A program made the translations under genes and the position numbers. From assembly GCF_004210375.1 (NCBI RefSeq), contig NC_134830.1:46443094-46507093 (forward strand): 64,000 nucleotides of DNA. Direction: 5' to 3'. This DNA is from Tachypleus tridentatus (lineage: Eukaryota > Arthropoda > Merostomata > Xiphosura > Limulidae). The notes under the pieces are model-generated. The model had not been told where the DNA came from, did no database searches, and saw nothing but the letters and a program-made list of their open reading frames with translations. The first letter of the stretch is position 1. Every line of letters starts with the position of its first letter. Below are positions 45,991 through 58,231 of this stretch, piece after piece.

Positions 45991-46261
45991 CAAGAAAGCA
46001 TATGTTCTTACGTTTAAATACTAACTACACTAATTGTGATGGTAATTTACCTATTTTGATGATATAATTGTGACTAGCTCACAACTTACCTCTGGATATA
46101 TAACAATCATTTTACTGAAGGATTTATACAATCATTTCCACACCAGAATATTGTCACGTGGTAAACATTTCTTACGATTCAATACTAAAACACCAACTGA
46201 TGCATTATAAACTGGGAATAAGACAGAAGAACTGTGACAAATATTGGCAAAGACACACCTA

Positions 46262-46450
46262 GTACTGGACTGAGCGTGGCCCAGTGGTTAATGTGTCGGA
46301 CACTAGAATTAATTGAGTGAGGTACTGTGGTTTGTATCCCATTACCGCCACAAAATATAAACATGATCTTCAGACATTGAGATGAGGGAGAGTTATAATC
46401 GTAAGGGTCAAATCTCACAATTCGATGAAACAAGGCTAGCCCAAGTGTGG
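46262..46450 (+). mobile_element. SINE with a different tRNA head and a SINE-1-like body
   Basis: Head GCGTGGCCCAGTGGTTAATG with a B-box-like GTGGTTTGTATCCC is unlike the SINE-1 head. The following AAGGGTCAAATCTCACAATTCG and GGCTAGCCCAAGTGTGGCG follow the SINE-1 central body. It may be a related family or a head replacement. Confidence 0.6.
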
Positions 46451-46736
46451 CGAGATTCACTAGTTCCTTTTCCTCTTGTCCAATTAGAAAACGAGGAAAT
46501 AGTAGGTATGTGATAGTCTCAATTTTTAAAAGCGTCGTATTAACAGTTCAGAAATGAACTCACTGGCTTTTGTTGATACGGGTTTGGATTCGATTCCAAT
46601 ATCGAGGATTACCAGAGTAATGTGAGGAATCTTCGATAAAGCCCGAGGACATTCCTTACTTGTAAGAAAGGGAAGAGTGTGGTAATTTGATATGTTAAAA
46701 AAAACTCCCTTAGTAACAGTAACCAAAGGGTTTTTC

Positions 46737-46801
46737 CCGTATGTCAGTTGGTAGTCTACTGACCTGGCAAGTGAAAGAACCTGGATTTAATCCCACATAC
46801 G
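46737..46801 (+). pseudogene. Degenerate tRNA-like sequence
   Basis: GTATGTCAGTTGGTAGTC... ends ...GGATTTAATCCCACATAC. The ends GTATGT/ACATAC can pair as an acceptor stem, and GGATTTAATCC resembles a T-arm. The anticodon arm is not convincing. Probably a tRNA-derived relic or SINE head. Confidence 0.35.
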
Positions 46802-46916
46802 AAAGTCGTGGAATAGTAACACAGACTATACCTCTACTAATACGAGCAGTTAGCATATAGAATTTTGACAGACGCTTCCCTTGGTATACTAAAAGTATGT
46901 GGTGATACAGCAATAT

Positions 46917-47372
46917 GAACGTGGTGAAGCCGTGATACGATAGTATCGATACATCGTTCGATACAAATTGTATATTTTCACGAACTTTTATACAGAAAAA
47001 ATCAGAACTTCTAATAAAGTATTTTTGCTAACAATTAATAATTCAATAAAGGAAAATGTACATGTTGTCTTTATTTATTTTATCGAAAACTTTACATGAA
47101 AAGTAACATAAGAAATTAGAAATTACAAAATAGAGAGACAGGTATTGACTACTTTGTTTTACTTCTCTTGTCAGCTGCCGTTTAGTCAGTCAAACCTGAT
47201 AATTTGACAAAAAAACCACTGCAAAGTGTGAAGTACTTATATAAGACAATGTTAGTAATATATATATAATAAATTACAGACAAGACTGTCAAACCTTGTA
47301 ACTAACTGTTGGTAAAAACGTCTGTATCTGGATACGCGTCGTATCGACTTCTGTGATGAAATAGGCACCCCT
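46917..47372. mobile_element. Possible hAT-like non-autonomous element
   Basis: The right end in reverse reads TAGGGGTGCCTATTTCATCA, then GAAGTCGATACGACGCGTATCC. The left part has GTGATACGATAGTATCGATAC and ATCGTTCGATAC. CAGGGGTGCC-type termini with repeated GTATCGATAC motifs are typical of hAT-group elements. The left terminus is not clearly preserved and no 8-bp duplication is found. Confidence 0.35.
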
Positions 47373-47606
47373 ACATTCTACATTGACAGTAAGATAACAG
47401 CTGATAAGCACTGCTTCTCTGTAAAAGAAAGAACTTTGATATCAGAATACTAATTAACAACCAAAGAAATCATACATTAGAGATAGAATGATGCTATCAA
47501 ATGCGACTCATTTTGCGCCTTTGTTTTTAATCCCTGTTTTTGAACAAAATATATGTTTGTTTATACAGATATTTCTTTATATAATTACATTAGTTATACA
47601 TTTAGT

Positions 47607-47722
47607 CCCAACCTCCGCGGTAAATCTGAAGATTTAGAACGCTAAAATCTGAATTTTGATACCTGTGATGGGCGCAGCACAGATAGCCAATTATGTATAT
47701 GTGCGCTAAACAACAAACAAAC
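47607..47722 (+). mobile_element. SINE-2 copy
   Basis: CCCAACCTCCGCGGTAAATC, TAGAACGCTAAAATCTGAAT, B-box-like TTTTGATACC, GCGCAGCACAGATAGCC, and a tail of CAACAAACAAAC. Confidence 0.82.
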
Positions 47723-47740
47723 ATTTAGCCTTCATTGATT

Positions 47741-47845
47741 CAAGTAATTATGAAAGTTTATAACAGTGAAAACCGTGTTTCGATACCGCCTGTAGGTACA
47801 GCACAAATAATCCTCTGTGTTGCTTTGTCAGAAACACGTAATAAT
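47741..47845 (+). mobile_element. SINE-2 copy, diverged, adjacent to another
   Basis: Follows the preceding copy directly: GTTTATAACAGTGAAAACCG, B-box-like TGTTTCGATACC, GTACAGCACAAATAATCCTC, TGTTGCTTTGT. Confidence 0.65.
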
Positions 47846-48980
47846 TACCCATGTGTTGTTACCTACGACTTAAAACTTCTTTACGTTTTCTGGTGGATAG
47901 TTTGATATTGTTTTAGTGTTGACTGTTTAAACTAGGAAAACAGCATTTGGTCACAGGTCTCATTATAGGTACGTATTTACTACTCACACTTTCAAGTAGT
48001 TTATTTAACAATACTTCACCTGGCAATTTTTTTTTTTTAATTACAAAAATGAATTAGTTGTAACATAATACAGTTTTCACTACAACAGTTTTATTGAGTT
48101 ATGGAACAAATTGACTGCCATTGATACGCCGTCTTGAAGAGTTCAATGTTACATACAGGGCATTCTATTAAAACTCGCTCTATGAAACACACACGCCACC
48201 AGGTATTGACAGTTCCTATTTTTAACCTGCCAGCTTAAATAAATCTACAATTTTCCACGCTAGAGAGGTAACAAAGTGACAAAGCTATCACATACAGATA
48301 GATATATTTTTAATACGGCTATGTTGTATCCACTAGAACATCTGTTGGTGTGTATATCCCAAGTCACAGCTGAAAACAGTGTTTCAAGTTCTGTACAGAG
48401 ATTAAATACACGTAGTCCATCTGTTCATGCGTCTCGTAATTATAAGTATTTCCACCAGGGTGTATCACTTTAGGGTTAAAGTTACAAAATATTTTATTGT
48501 ATATATGTTGTAAAGAGCAAAAAACAATAAAAACGAATGGCATCATTACAACACAAAACTATTATAAACCACGTGACTCAGTGGCACGTTTGAGTGGCTT
48601 ATAATGCTATATATACTTGAAGGGCAAATCACAGGTAGCATCTTTGAATCCATTTATATAACGGAAACTGGTTTCTAACAGTAATAACACGACGGATTTT
48701 TGTTTATTTTTGTATCAATTATATTTTCTGATGTTTAGCTTTACTGTAGGAATTCGTCCCAATTTTAGTATAGGAGGTGTTATGAAGTTACATGGTGGTT
48801 GCTTAGTGACTGTCTGTTTATTTGATGATTAGATATGCAGAGAACAAAGTTTTGATCAAAAAAAAGGAGCGAACTAAGCGTAAAGAGTTAAACCTGAAGC
48901 AGTTTACAAGAACAATAATCAAATGAATGTTTGTATTATACGAGTATTTCATACTGTCTTACATTGAGTACACACTCATT
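47846..48980. other. AT-rich, nothing recognised
   Basis: No supported gene, RNA or repeat family. Confidence 0.35.
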
Positions 48981-50745
48981 ATATTAGCCTAATAAACTGA
49001 TGTAGTCTAGTCTAATGCTCATTAATTACCACTGAAACGAAACAGTAATATTTTGTTTATAAATGACTTTATTAATTACCATTATCCTAGTAAACTGAAG
49101 AAGTCTAGTCTAAAGCTCATTAGTTATCACTGTAACGAAACAGTAATATTTTGTTTATAAGTGACTTTGTTAGGTTTCCTTTATCCTAATAAACTGAAGT
49201 AGTCTATTCTAATGTTCATTAGTTACCACTGTAACAAAGCAATATATTTTGTTTATAAGTGACTTTGGTAATAACCATTATCCTAACAAAATGAAGTACT
49301 CTAACGTTAATTAGTTACCACTGTAAAGAAGCAATAATATATTCTTTATAACTGATGTTGCTAATTATTGTTATTCTAAAAAAATGAAGCAGTGTAGCCT
49401 AAAGCACATTAGTTATCACAGTAACAAAACAGTAATATTTTGTTTATAAGTGGCTTTGTTAGGTTACCATTATTATAATAAACTGAAGTAGTCTAGTCTA
49501 ATGTTCATTAATTACAACTCTAACGAAAGAGCAATATTTTATTTATAAGTGACTTTGTTAATTACCATTATCCTAATAAACTGAAATAGTCTAATGTTCA
49601 TTAGTTACTACTGTAACGAAGAAATAATAATTTAATTATAAGTGATTTTCTTAAGTTACCGTTATCCTAATAAACTGAAATAGCGTAGTCTAATGTTCAT
49701 TACTTACCACTGTAACTAACAGTAATATTTTGTTTATAAGTGACTTTGTTAGGTTACCATTATCCTAATAAACTGAAGTACTCTAGTCTAATGTTCATTA
49801 GTTACCACTGTAACGAAGCAATAATATTTTGTTTATAAGTGACTTTGTTAATTGCCATTATCCTAATAAACTGAAGTACTCTAGTCTAATGTTCATTAGT
49901 TACCACTGTAACGAAGCAATAATATTTTGTTTATAAGTGACTTTGTTAATTGCCATTATCCTAATAAACTGAAGTACTCTAGTCTAATGTTCATTAGTTA
50001 CCACTGTAACGAAGCCATAATATTTTGTTTATAAGTGACTTTGTTAATTGCCATTATCCTAATAAACTGAAGTACTCTAGTCTAATGTTCATTAGTTACC
50101 ACTGTAACGAAGCAATCGTTTTTTGATTATAGCTAACTTTGTTTGGATACTATTATCCTAATAAAATGAAATAGTCTAGTGTAATGTTTTTGGTTTCTGT
50201 TGTAATTAAACAGTAATATTTTGTTTATAATGACTTTGTTAGGTTCCCATTATCCTAATAAACTCAAGTAGTCTAATCTTACTTTTATTAGTTTCCACTG
50301 TAACGAAACAGTAATATTTTGTTTATAAGTGATGTTGTTAATTACCATTATCCTAATAAAATGAAATAGTCTAACGTTCATTAGTTACCACTGTAACGAA
50401 GCAATCATGTTTTGTTTATAAAAGACTTTGTTAATTACCATTATTTTAATAAACTGAAATAGTCTAATCTTCATCAGTTGCTACTGTAACGAAGCAATAA
50501 TATTTTATTTATAAGTGACTTTCTTAAGTTACCATTATCCTAATAAATTGAAATAATGTAGTCTAATGTTTATTAGTTACCACTGTAACTAAACAGTAAT
50601 ATATTGTTTATATGTGACTTTGTTAGGTTATCATTAACCTAATAAACCGAAACGGTCTAGTCTAATGTTGATTCGTTACCACTATAGCGAAGTAATAATA
50701 TTTTTTTATAAGTGACTTTGTTTGGTTACCGTGATTAATAATAAA
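48981..50745. repeat. Tandem array, 98-bp unit, about 18 copies
   Basis: Unit contains CCTAATAAACTGAAGTA, GTCTAATGTTCATTAGTTAC and TTTGTTTATAAGTGACTTTG. Four consecutive units from 49763 are exactly 98 bp apart and nearly identical. Outer units are more diverged with small indels, a pattern of central homogenisation. Confidence 0.96.
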
Positions 50746-51240
50746 GTATAATCTACTGAGGAAAAGAACAGAGAAGTTCCTGGGTATTATTTAGCGTGGG
50801 TTGCGTGGGGAAAGAAGGCCAGATTATTTTGTATAATTTTAGCACTATCTTTAAACACATGTTTGTTTGTTTTTTTAAATAAAGAGATCTTAGAGGACGC
50901 TTGTTCAGTTTGGTCTCACGAATCGCTCTGAAAGCACCATGGCATATCTTCTATATAACGCTCAATGAAACATAACCGTTTCGGTAGCAATTTAGTTGCA
51001 GTATGTGGAGGCAAGGTTATAGGAATTAATGTTTTTTTTCAAAGGTTGCTTAGCCCTTAACAATATATTAATGTAATATTATAAAAATACTATGGCTTTT
51101 CCCGATGCAATCAAGCTAGACTTTTTTGTCGATGTAGGATAGCACGAGACGTTTTGTTGTCAGGATTGTATTATCGTGAACAAGATAATATAGAGATTTT
51201 ATAGACTGAGAAATATAAATTCATGATTGAAACTCGAAGT
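50746..51240. other. AT-rich, nothing recognised
   Basis: Spacer between two tandem arrays; no supported feature. Confidence 0.35.
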
Positions 51241-52500
51241 TCTCTGTAAGTGGACACACCAAGCCACGACATTATGTCAATATCTGTAACTCTTTGTTAT
51301 CTGTAAGTGGACACACCAAGCCACGACATTATGTCAATATCTGTAACTCTTTGTTATATTAGTAACACACTAAGACACTACATGATGTCAGTAGCTATAC
51401 CTTCTTGTTATATTAGTCAACTAATATAACAAAAAATGTTTTGAGTTATATCATATTAGTAGCTGTACCTCCTTGTTATATTAGTTAACACGCTAAGCCA
51501 CGATATGATGTCAGTAGGTGCATCTCTTTGTTGTATGAGTCCATACACTGAGACACGAAATGATGCCGGTAGTTGTACTTCCTTGGTATATTAGTCAACT
51601 AATGTAACAACAAAAAATGTTTTGAGTTATATTGTGTTAGTAGCTGTACCTCCTTGTTATATTAGTAAACACACTAAGCCACGATATGATGTCAGTAGCT
51701 GTAACGTCAACACATTAATACACGATATAATATCAGTAGTTGTATCTCCTTGTTATGTACGTCAATACATTAACACACGATATAATATCAGTAGTTGTAT
51801 CTCCTTCTTATATTAGTCAACACATTAAGACACGATATAATATCAGTAGTTGTACCTCCTTGTTATGTACGTCAATACATTAACACACGATATAATATCA
51901 GTAGTTGTATCTCCTTGTTATGTACGTCAATACATTAACACACGATATAATATCAGTAGTTGTACCTCCTTCTTATATTAGTCAACACATTAAGACACGA
52001 TATAATATCAATAGTTGTATCTCCTTGTTATGTACGTCAATACATTAAGACACGATATAATATCAGTAGTTGTACCTCCTTGTTATGTACGTCAATACAT
52101 TAACACACGATATAATATCAGTAGTTGTATCTCCTTGTTATGTACGTCAATACATTAAGACACGATATAATATCAGTAGTTGTACCTCCTTCTTATATTA
52201 GTCAACACATTAAGACACGATATAATATCAATAGTTGTATCTCCTTGTTATGTACGTCAATACATTAACACACGATATAATATCAGTAGTTGTATCTCCT
52301 TGTTATGTTCGTCAATACATTAACACACGATATAATATCAGTAGTTGTACCTCCTTCTTATATTAGTCAACACATTAAGACACGATATAATATCAGTAGT
52401 TGTATCTCCTTGTTATGTAGTCAATACATTAACACACGATATGATGTCAGTAGCTATACCTCCTTGTTATATTAGTCAACACACTAATCTACGATTTGAT
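51241..52500. repeat. Tandem array, 55-bp unit, about 22 copies, with higher-order variants
   Basis: Unit contains CACGATATAATATCAGTAGT, TGTA(C/T)CTCCTT and GTCAA(T/C)ACATTAA. Two unit types alternate in blocks: one with TGTTATGTACGTCAATAC and one with TCTTATATTAGTCAACAC. Two short inverted stretches (GTTATATTAGT/ACTAATATAAC) occur in the diverged left part near 51407-51430. Short open frames here come from the repeat and are not genes. Confidence 0.96.
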
Positions 52501-53065
52501 GTTAGAATTATGAATTACAATGACTTACGAGAAGTGCAGGTTTCTTTAAAAGGTGATTTGATGTATGTTTAGAAGTTGTACCAAAGCTAAAGTAAAAAGT
52601 GAATAAATAAATAGAATAAACGTAATCTTAAATAACAGATAATTGAAGATGAAGGATGTCACCAACACATCCAGCCGAAGACATCAATAATGACATAACT
52701 TTTTTGATAGGTATTTTACCCTTTAAGCCTTCTCACTTTCATTTTAACCTCATCAACTTGTTACTAAACTGTCTATTCGTTTAATGAAGTGTCTTGTACA
52801 TTACTATTTATTTTGAGTGCGCACTCTAGGCTACTTGTAATACAGTTCCTTCAAATCACATGATTCTTATCGTCTGTTACTAATGTCATTTTTACCTGTT
52901 ATTTCGTAAAGACGGGGTTTTTACTAAAATTCTGTCGCTTGTAAGAAAATTTCTATACATTTCAAACATTGCATGTGGTAACCCTAAACATAATAATAAT
53001 AATAATAATACGAATAAAATTTTAAAAATGTTTTTCGTGCATTCTTCAAATGAATTTTCTTTTGT
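52501..53065. other. AT-rich spacer, (AAT)n near 52990
   Basis: Lies between the 55-bp and 59-bp arrays. Only a short AAT microsatellite is recognised. Confidence 0.4.
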
Positions 53066-53655
53066 TAAGTTACAGCTTCATCTAGGAGCGTGATGTTTTA
53101 CTGTTTGTATCAGAAACATTGCCTTAAGTTACAGCTTCATCTAGGAGCGTGATGTTTTACTGTTTGTATCAGAAACATTGCCTTAAGTTACAGCTTCATC
53201 TAGGAGCGTGATGTTTTACTGTTTGTATCAGAAACATTGCCTTAAGTGACAGCTTCATCTAGGAGCGTGATGTTTTACTGTTTGTATCAGAAACATTGCC
53301 TTAAGTTACAGCTTCATCTAGGAGTGTGATGTTTTACTGTTTGTATCAGAAACATTGCCTTAAGTTACAGCTTCATCTAGGAGCGTGATGTTTTACTGTT
53401 TGTATCAGAAACATTGCCTTAAGTTACAGCTTCATCTAGGAGCGTGATGTTTTACTGTTTGTATCAGAAACATTGCCTTAAGTTACAGCTTCATCTAGGA
53501 GCGTGATGTTTTACTGTTTGTATCAGAAACATTGCCTTAAGTTACAGCTTCATCTAGAAGCGTGATGTTTTACTGTTTGTATCAGAAACATTGCCTTAAG
53601 TTACAGCTTCATCGAGGAGCGTGATGTTTTACTGTTTGTATCAGAAACATTGCGA
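53066..53655. repeat. Tandem array, 59-bp unit, 10 near-identical copies
   Basis: TAAGTTACAGCTTCATCTAG followed by GAGCGTGATGTTTTACTG and TTTGTATCAGAAACATTGCC repeats with only about four single-base differences in 590 bp. It is the most homogeneous array in the window, so the expansion or conversion is probably recent. Confidence 0.98.
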
Positions 53656-53689
53656 ACAAATTTTTCAGTTATTGAAATGTTTTCAAATT

Positions 53690-53788
53690 CAGCAAAAAGG
53701 CCCCTTCATAACTCTAGAAACAGGTTTTCGCGTCCGTTGTAGACACAGCACATTGTGTAGTTTTGTGCTTAATAACAAACAAACATAT
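53690..53788 (+). mobile_element. SINE-2 copy, 5' truncated or diverged
   Basis: AGAAACAGGTTTTCGCGTCC (B-box region altered), GTAGACACAGCACATTGTG, TTTGTGCTTAATAACAAACAAAC. Confidence 0.65.
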
Positions 53789-54715
53789 AGCAGAAAAAAG
53801 TGATTTAAATTTTACTAAATTTCAAAATGCCAAATTGAGTCTTTTTCCTGCTTGAAATATTTCCATGGGACATAATACATACAGTTTTCAGTATACCGCT
53901 TTGTAGTTTCTTCAAACGCTTTTCGTATCCGACATTGATTATAAGTTCCTTTTTATATTTGATTAAATCTGTCCAGTTTTTCATACCTTGTACAGGTACG
54001 ATAAGATATAAACACACGTTAACGTTACTTTATGGGTTGACGCGTGGGCGTGATGACTTTGAAGGCACGCCTTGAATAACTCTCAAATAAACAAAGGTGT
54101 TTTCTCTCTTTTTTTTGTTTGTTTTAGACAAAATGTCTCATAAAAATCCTCGAGTTCGATTTTTAATCTATTCTACTCGGTGCGACATAACGGTTTGATT
54201 TTCAAAACTTTATAAGAAAACTTTGAGATGAAATTAAAATATTTCTTGCACAGTTTAGTCTCTTAAAATATACAACCGATGCTGTTTGCTTGTTAACAAA
54301 TAAAAGTATTTAAAAATATCCTCCTCTTGTCGTAAACAAATCATAAACAAACAAAAACTATTGAACTTAGTGTTTTAATTCACTTCTTATTGTTTGTTAT
54401 TCGTATTTCGTACATTTTGAAGGAATGTTTCTTTGCTTGCAAATACTTCAGGAAAAATCTACATTCAGGGAATTTTACACATTATTATATTAGTATAGAA
54501 AATGTTTCAATTTCAGTCTCAATATTAAGCAAAATAAGGGAAAATATTGTAGCTAATTTCTATTCTCAGTAAGTTAAAGACGAGAACAATCATTGTGAAG
54601 ACCCAGAGTGTAACATAGTAACTATTACAGAAACGTTATTTTAACAGTAATGGGGACTGACCCTACCCCTACCTTCCGCAGTTATAAAAATACTTAGAAT
54701 ACGGATTTTACTGTG
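53789..54715. other. AT-rich, nothing recognised
   Basis: No supported feature. Confidence 0.35.
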
Positions 54716-54916
54716 AGATATGATACCCCTTCAACCACCCGTACGGCGACACGAATACTTGCTTTGAGGTATACCGTTCCTCCTGTCTTCCGTACTGTGA
54801 CACAAATACTTATTTTGAGGTATAACTTCCTCTCACCTTCCGACAGTGACCCAAATACTTGTTTTGATGTATAAAGTACCCCCACCGCCCGTACGGTGAC
54901 ACAAATACTTGTTTTA
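54716..54916. repeat. Tandem array, about 60-bp unit, 4 copies, diverged
   Basis: Each unit has CCGTACGGTGACACAAATAC or a variant, then TTGTTTTGAGGTATA and a C-rich segment. Short frames on both strands here derive from it. Confidence 0.8.
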
Positions 54917-55597
54917 AACTGGATATATAAACATCCGGCTTATAAAGAAAGAAAGGATGTATTAATTTCCAGAGTCTCAGATGATTCACGTGTTTTACAG
55001 CAACTATTCTTGCAACCACATTATCCAAGTCTATTATCTGTGGACTTTGGACACCTTTATAGTGCAGGTTACATGACAAATGGCACACCAACCTTTAGTA
55101 AACATCATCTCGTTTCAACGCTGTTTACTAAACACTCTATACCAAGACTAAAATTAAGCAGAAGATATTACAGTAACCATAAGGCTACGTTAATAAACGT
55201 TTTTTTTCTACAGCTAAGCTAACCATTATTAGTCTGTGAAAGGGTCAGGGCTGTTGTTATCAGAACAAATAAAACTTTCTAGCTTGTAACATATGCTCCA
55301 TAACAACCAACGTTATTTTAGAATCTTTATTTTCTCTCTCTCTTTTTCTATTTTGAATATTTTAATTCATAACTTCCATTTAAGGGAAATGCAAATAAAC
55401 GTATAAAGGCTTTTTATCTGATGTGAATTTCACGAATTACGAACTTGTTTAAGTAACTGAGAGTAAAAAAGGATGGTTGAAAAATAATATGAGGGAAGTT
55501 CTCATCATGAATTGAAGAAGTAACATGTGACAACAAACTTATTTCATTTGAACATTGTCTTACTAGTAGAAAAGGAACTTAACATCTCTGTGAAGTC
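54917..55597. other. Non-repetitive, one open frame of unknown value
   Basis: A plus-strand frame continuing to 55222 is open for about 100 codons (for example VLISRVSDDSRVLQQLF) but has no ATG at its start, no recognised domain, and an overlapping minus frame. I do not call it a gene. Confidence 0.3.
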
Positions 55598-55935
55598 CCC
55601 TTCCTGACAAGAAGCCAATCGGTAAGTGTCATGGCTTATAACGCTAAAAGTTTCGATACCCTTTGTGAGCACATAACAGATAGCACACGGTGTTGCTTTG
55701 TGTTTAACAACAAACATTTAGCCCTCCAGTAGCTTGACGCTAAGTTGGAAGGCTTAAAACGCTAAAAACTGAGTTTCGATACCCCTAGTAAGTGCACCAC
55801 AGATAGCCCATTGTTCTGCTTTGTGCTTAACAACAAACAGATATTTATCTTTCAAGTGGCTCAGAAGTGAGTCTCAAAGCTTATACCAGTGAATACCAGA
55901 TAGCCCATTGTGTTGCTTTGTGATTAACTATAAAC
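55598..55935 (+). repeat. Three SINE-2 copies in a row
   Basis: Units at about 55598-55710, 55718-55832 and 55845-55935 share CTTATAACGCTAAAA, the B-box-like GTTTCGATACC and CAGATAGCCCATTGTGTTGC followed by CTTTGTG.TTAAC. All are in the same orientation at about 120-bp spacing. The third lacks the B-box region. Confidence 0.82.
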
Positions 55936-56122
55936 AGTTGTCTAAAATATTTTTATAAAAATATTTAAAAGATCCATTAATTGCTTTTCTTCACATTTTA
56001 CTGACACCTGTGATTTTAATGTCTAAAAAGACGAACATAACACTTTTTATACTTATCACAAAGAAATATTTAATTTATACTTAGAGGTAAATATACATTT
56101 TTATTATACCCGTTTGCTGAAA

Positions 56123-56387
56123 AATGTTCGTTTGAGTTGAAATTTCGCTCAAAGCTACACGACAGTTATCTGTGGTAGCCGTCCCTAATTTAGCTGTGAT
56201 TGGAGGGAAGGCAACCAGTCATCACCGTCCACTACCAACTCTTTTACCAACGAATAGTGGAATTCATCGTAACATTATGTCTCTCTCACTGCTGAAAGAG
56301 CGAACATGTTTGGTGGGATGGGGAATTCGAACCCACGACAGTCATATTTCGAGTCTAGCGCTCTAACTACCCGACCATGCCAGATAA
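56123..56387 (-). mobile_element. SINE-1 copy, diverged, perfect TSD
   Basis: Reverse copy with TTTGAGTTGAAATTTCGCTC at the left and CCCGACCATGCCAGA at the right. Perfect 10-bp duplication TTTGCTGAAA at 56113-56122 and 56388-56397 despite sequence divergence. Confidence 0.94.
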
Positions 56388-56714
56388 TTTGCTGAAATAA
56401 CCATATCCTTTGTCGATAAGTACTCAGCTCTATATAGAATTAAATTAACACACGACAAAAATAAAATCACGTTTGGTTGCTGTTAAGCAAAAATTTAATC
56501 ACTCGGTTAATCACAGTGAATATCGAAACACAACATTTTTTGTTATAAGCCCTCAGTCTTTCCACCGATAACCTGAGTGGGTAAAAGAAACCAACAAACA
56601 AGATAACATATTTTTATTTTTTGAAACAGAGTACACGACAGCTCATTTTTCGTCTTCATTAAAACAAAATTCTTCAAACGTAAAGTGTCGTCAACAGGAA
56701 CTCCTTTATATCAT

Positions 56715-57015
56715 AAGCACTCGACTCTTAGTCTACGGGTCGTGAGTTCAAATCCCGACATTTGCCCTTGCAGTCCTTAGGTGTTATAACATGACGGCCA
56801 ATCTCACTATTCATTGGTACATAACAGTTCAGGAGTTGATGGTGGATGGTATTGATTAGCTTGCTTGAAGTCAGTCTTCAGTATTTCTGTGATTGTTGGC
56901 CTGGGAGGGTGAGATACTTACTAGATCTCTTCCGAACTGTTGTTTTTAGACGGTCATTACTATGGGCTTCAAGTAAGTTGCCTTTCCTCTAATTTTTCAT
57001 TTGAAAATTGGGGAC
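56715..57015 (+). mobile_element. Old SINE-1 copy with about 100-bp interruption
   Basis: Head region CACTCGACTCTTAGTCTACG, B-box GAGTTCAAATCCC, body ACGGCCAATCTCACTATTC to GATGGTGGATGGTATTGATTAG. Then about 100 bp of foreign sequence (56862-56960), after which the end TTGCCTTTCCTCTAATTTTTC to GGGGACGACG resumes. Confidence 0.75.
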
Positions 57016-57640
57016 GACGAAAAAATTTCTTAAGCTAATTAACTATGCATACTTACAGTTCGCATGTGCACACTGTCTTTCATTGTTTCCAGTACTCTGT
57101 TCCTTTGGTCACTAATGGTTTTTCTTGTATTATTTTTACAGTTTTAACCGGCAAAATCACTTTTCTTAGACTGTATTAATACAACTATTTTATCATCTGA
57201 ATACGGAGCTTGTAATAAAATACTGTTTCTTGTTTAGAAGAAGTTTTCTGATTTTCGGTTGAGTTATACCTGTTTTATTATTTTCATATAATTCACTTCA
57301 AGCAATGACATTAAACAAGACATTGGAACAGAAGAATAGTAAGAAGCAATGTCTGATTCAGTCCAACAACATTGTGAAGAACTATTGAAAGTCTACAAAA
57401 GTAACATGAACTTCTCTCTCTAAGATCCATGTGGTCTTTTATGTAGATGCCATGTTTCGTTATGTAGCTACGAGAGCTGGAACCATTGGATTATCAACCC
57501 ATCACACACAGATCTGCTCCTATTCTCTCGTGATACGGGAATATCAGACACAAGTTCCTTTCTGGGAAATTGTACATTGAGGATAGGAAGCCCAAAGTAA
57601 TATAGCTGCTCAAGCTAGTATAGCCTAAACTGGTTATGGT
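57016..57640. other. AT-rich, nothing recognised
   Basis: No supported feature. Confidence 0.35.
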
Positions 57641-57905
57641 GCCCAGCTTGGTTATAGCGCTCGACTTGCCATCTGCTGTTTGTATTTTGGAATCCCTTCA
57701 AAGAACGTACTCATTCTTTCAGTCAAGAGGCTTTATAAATTTTAAGGTCAATTCCACTGTTCTTTTGTAAAACAGTAGCCCAAGAGTTGGCGGTGGGCGG
57801 TGTTGATTAATTGCCTTTCCTCTAATTTATCAGTTCAAAATTAGGAACAGGTAGAGTAAATAGCTCACGTGTAACTTTGCGCGAAACATATGAATAAAAA
57901 CAAAC
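57641..57905 (+). mobile_element. SINE-1 variant, first copy of a tandem pair
   Basis: Variant body: GGCGGTGGGCGGTGTTGATT and TAGAGTAAATAGCTCACGTG in place of the usual GATAGCCCTCGAG. Head diverged (GCCCAGCTTGGTTATAGC). It is followed by a 37-bp flank (CATAAATTACCTACGCCAG...) that is repeated after the next copy. Confidence 0.88.
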
Positions 57906-57942
57906 ATAAATTACCTACGCCAGTAATCATTCAATTATCCAT

Positions 57943-58231
57943 GGCCCGGCATGGCCAGGGGTGGGTTAAGGCGTTCGACTCGTAATCTAAAAGTTGCGGT
58001 TTCGAATCCACGTCGCACCAAACATGCTCGCCATTTCAGCCGTGGGGGCGTTATAATGTGAAGGTCAATCTCACTATTCGTTGGTAAAAGAGTAGCCCAA
58101 GAGTTGGCGGTGGGCGGTGTTGATTAACTGCCTTCCCTCTAATTTATAAGTTCAAAATTAAAAACGGGTAGAGTAAATAGCTCACGCGTAACATGGCGCG
58201 AAATTCAAGAAACCTATGAACAAAAACAAAC
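57943..58231 (+). mobile_element. SINE-1 variant, second copy of a tandem pair
   Basis: Better preserved: GGCCCGGCATGGCCAGGG head, B-box GGTTTCGAATCC, the same variant 3' body (TAGAGTAAATAGCTCACGCG). The downstream flank CATAAATTACTTAAACCGG matches that of the first copy at a 326-bp offset, so the pair arose by tandem duplication of SINE plus flank, not by two insertions. Confidence 0.9.

Noticed and set aside
51622..52572. Open frames within the 55-bp array
   Set aside because: Produced by the repeat unit; the frame changes between units because 55 is not a multiple of three.
54694..55222. Overlapping frames on both strands
   Set aside because: They arise from a roughly 60-bp tandem repeat and its flank, conflict with each other, and have no homologue I recognise.
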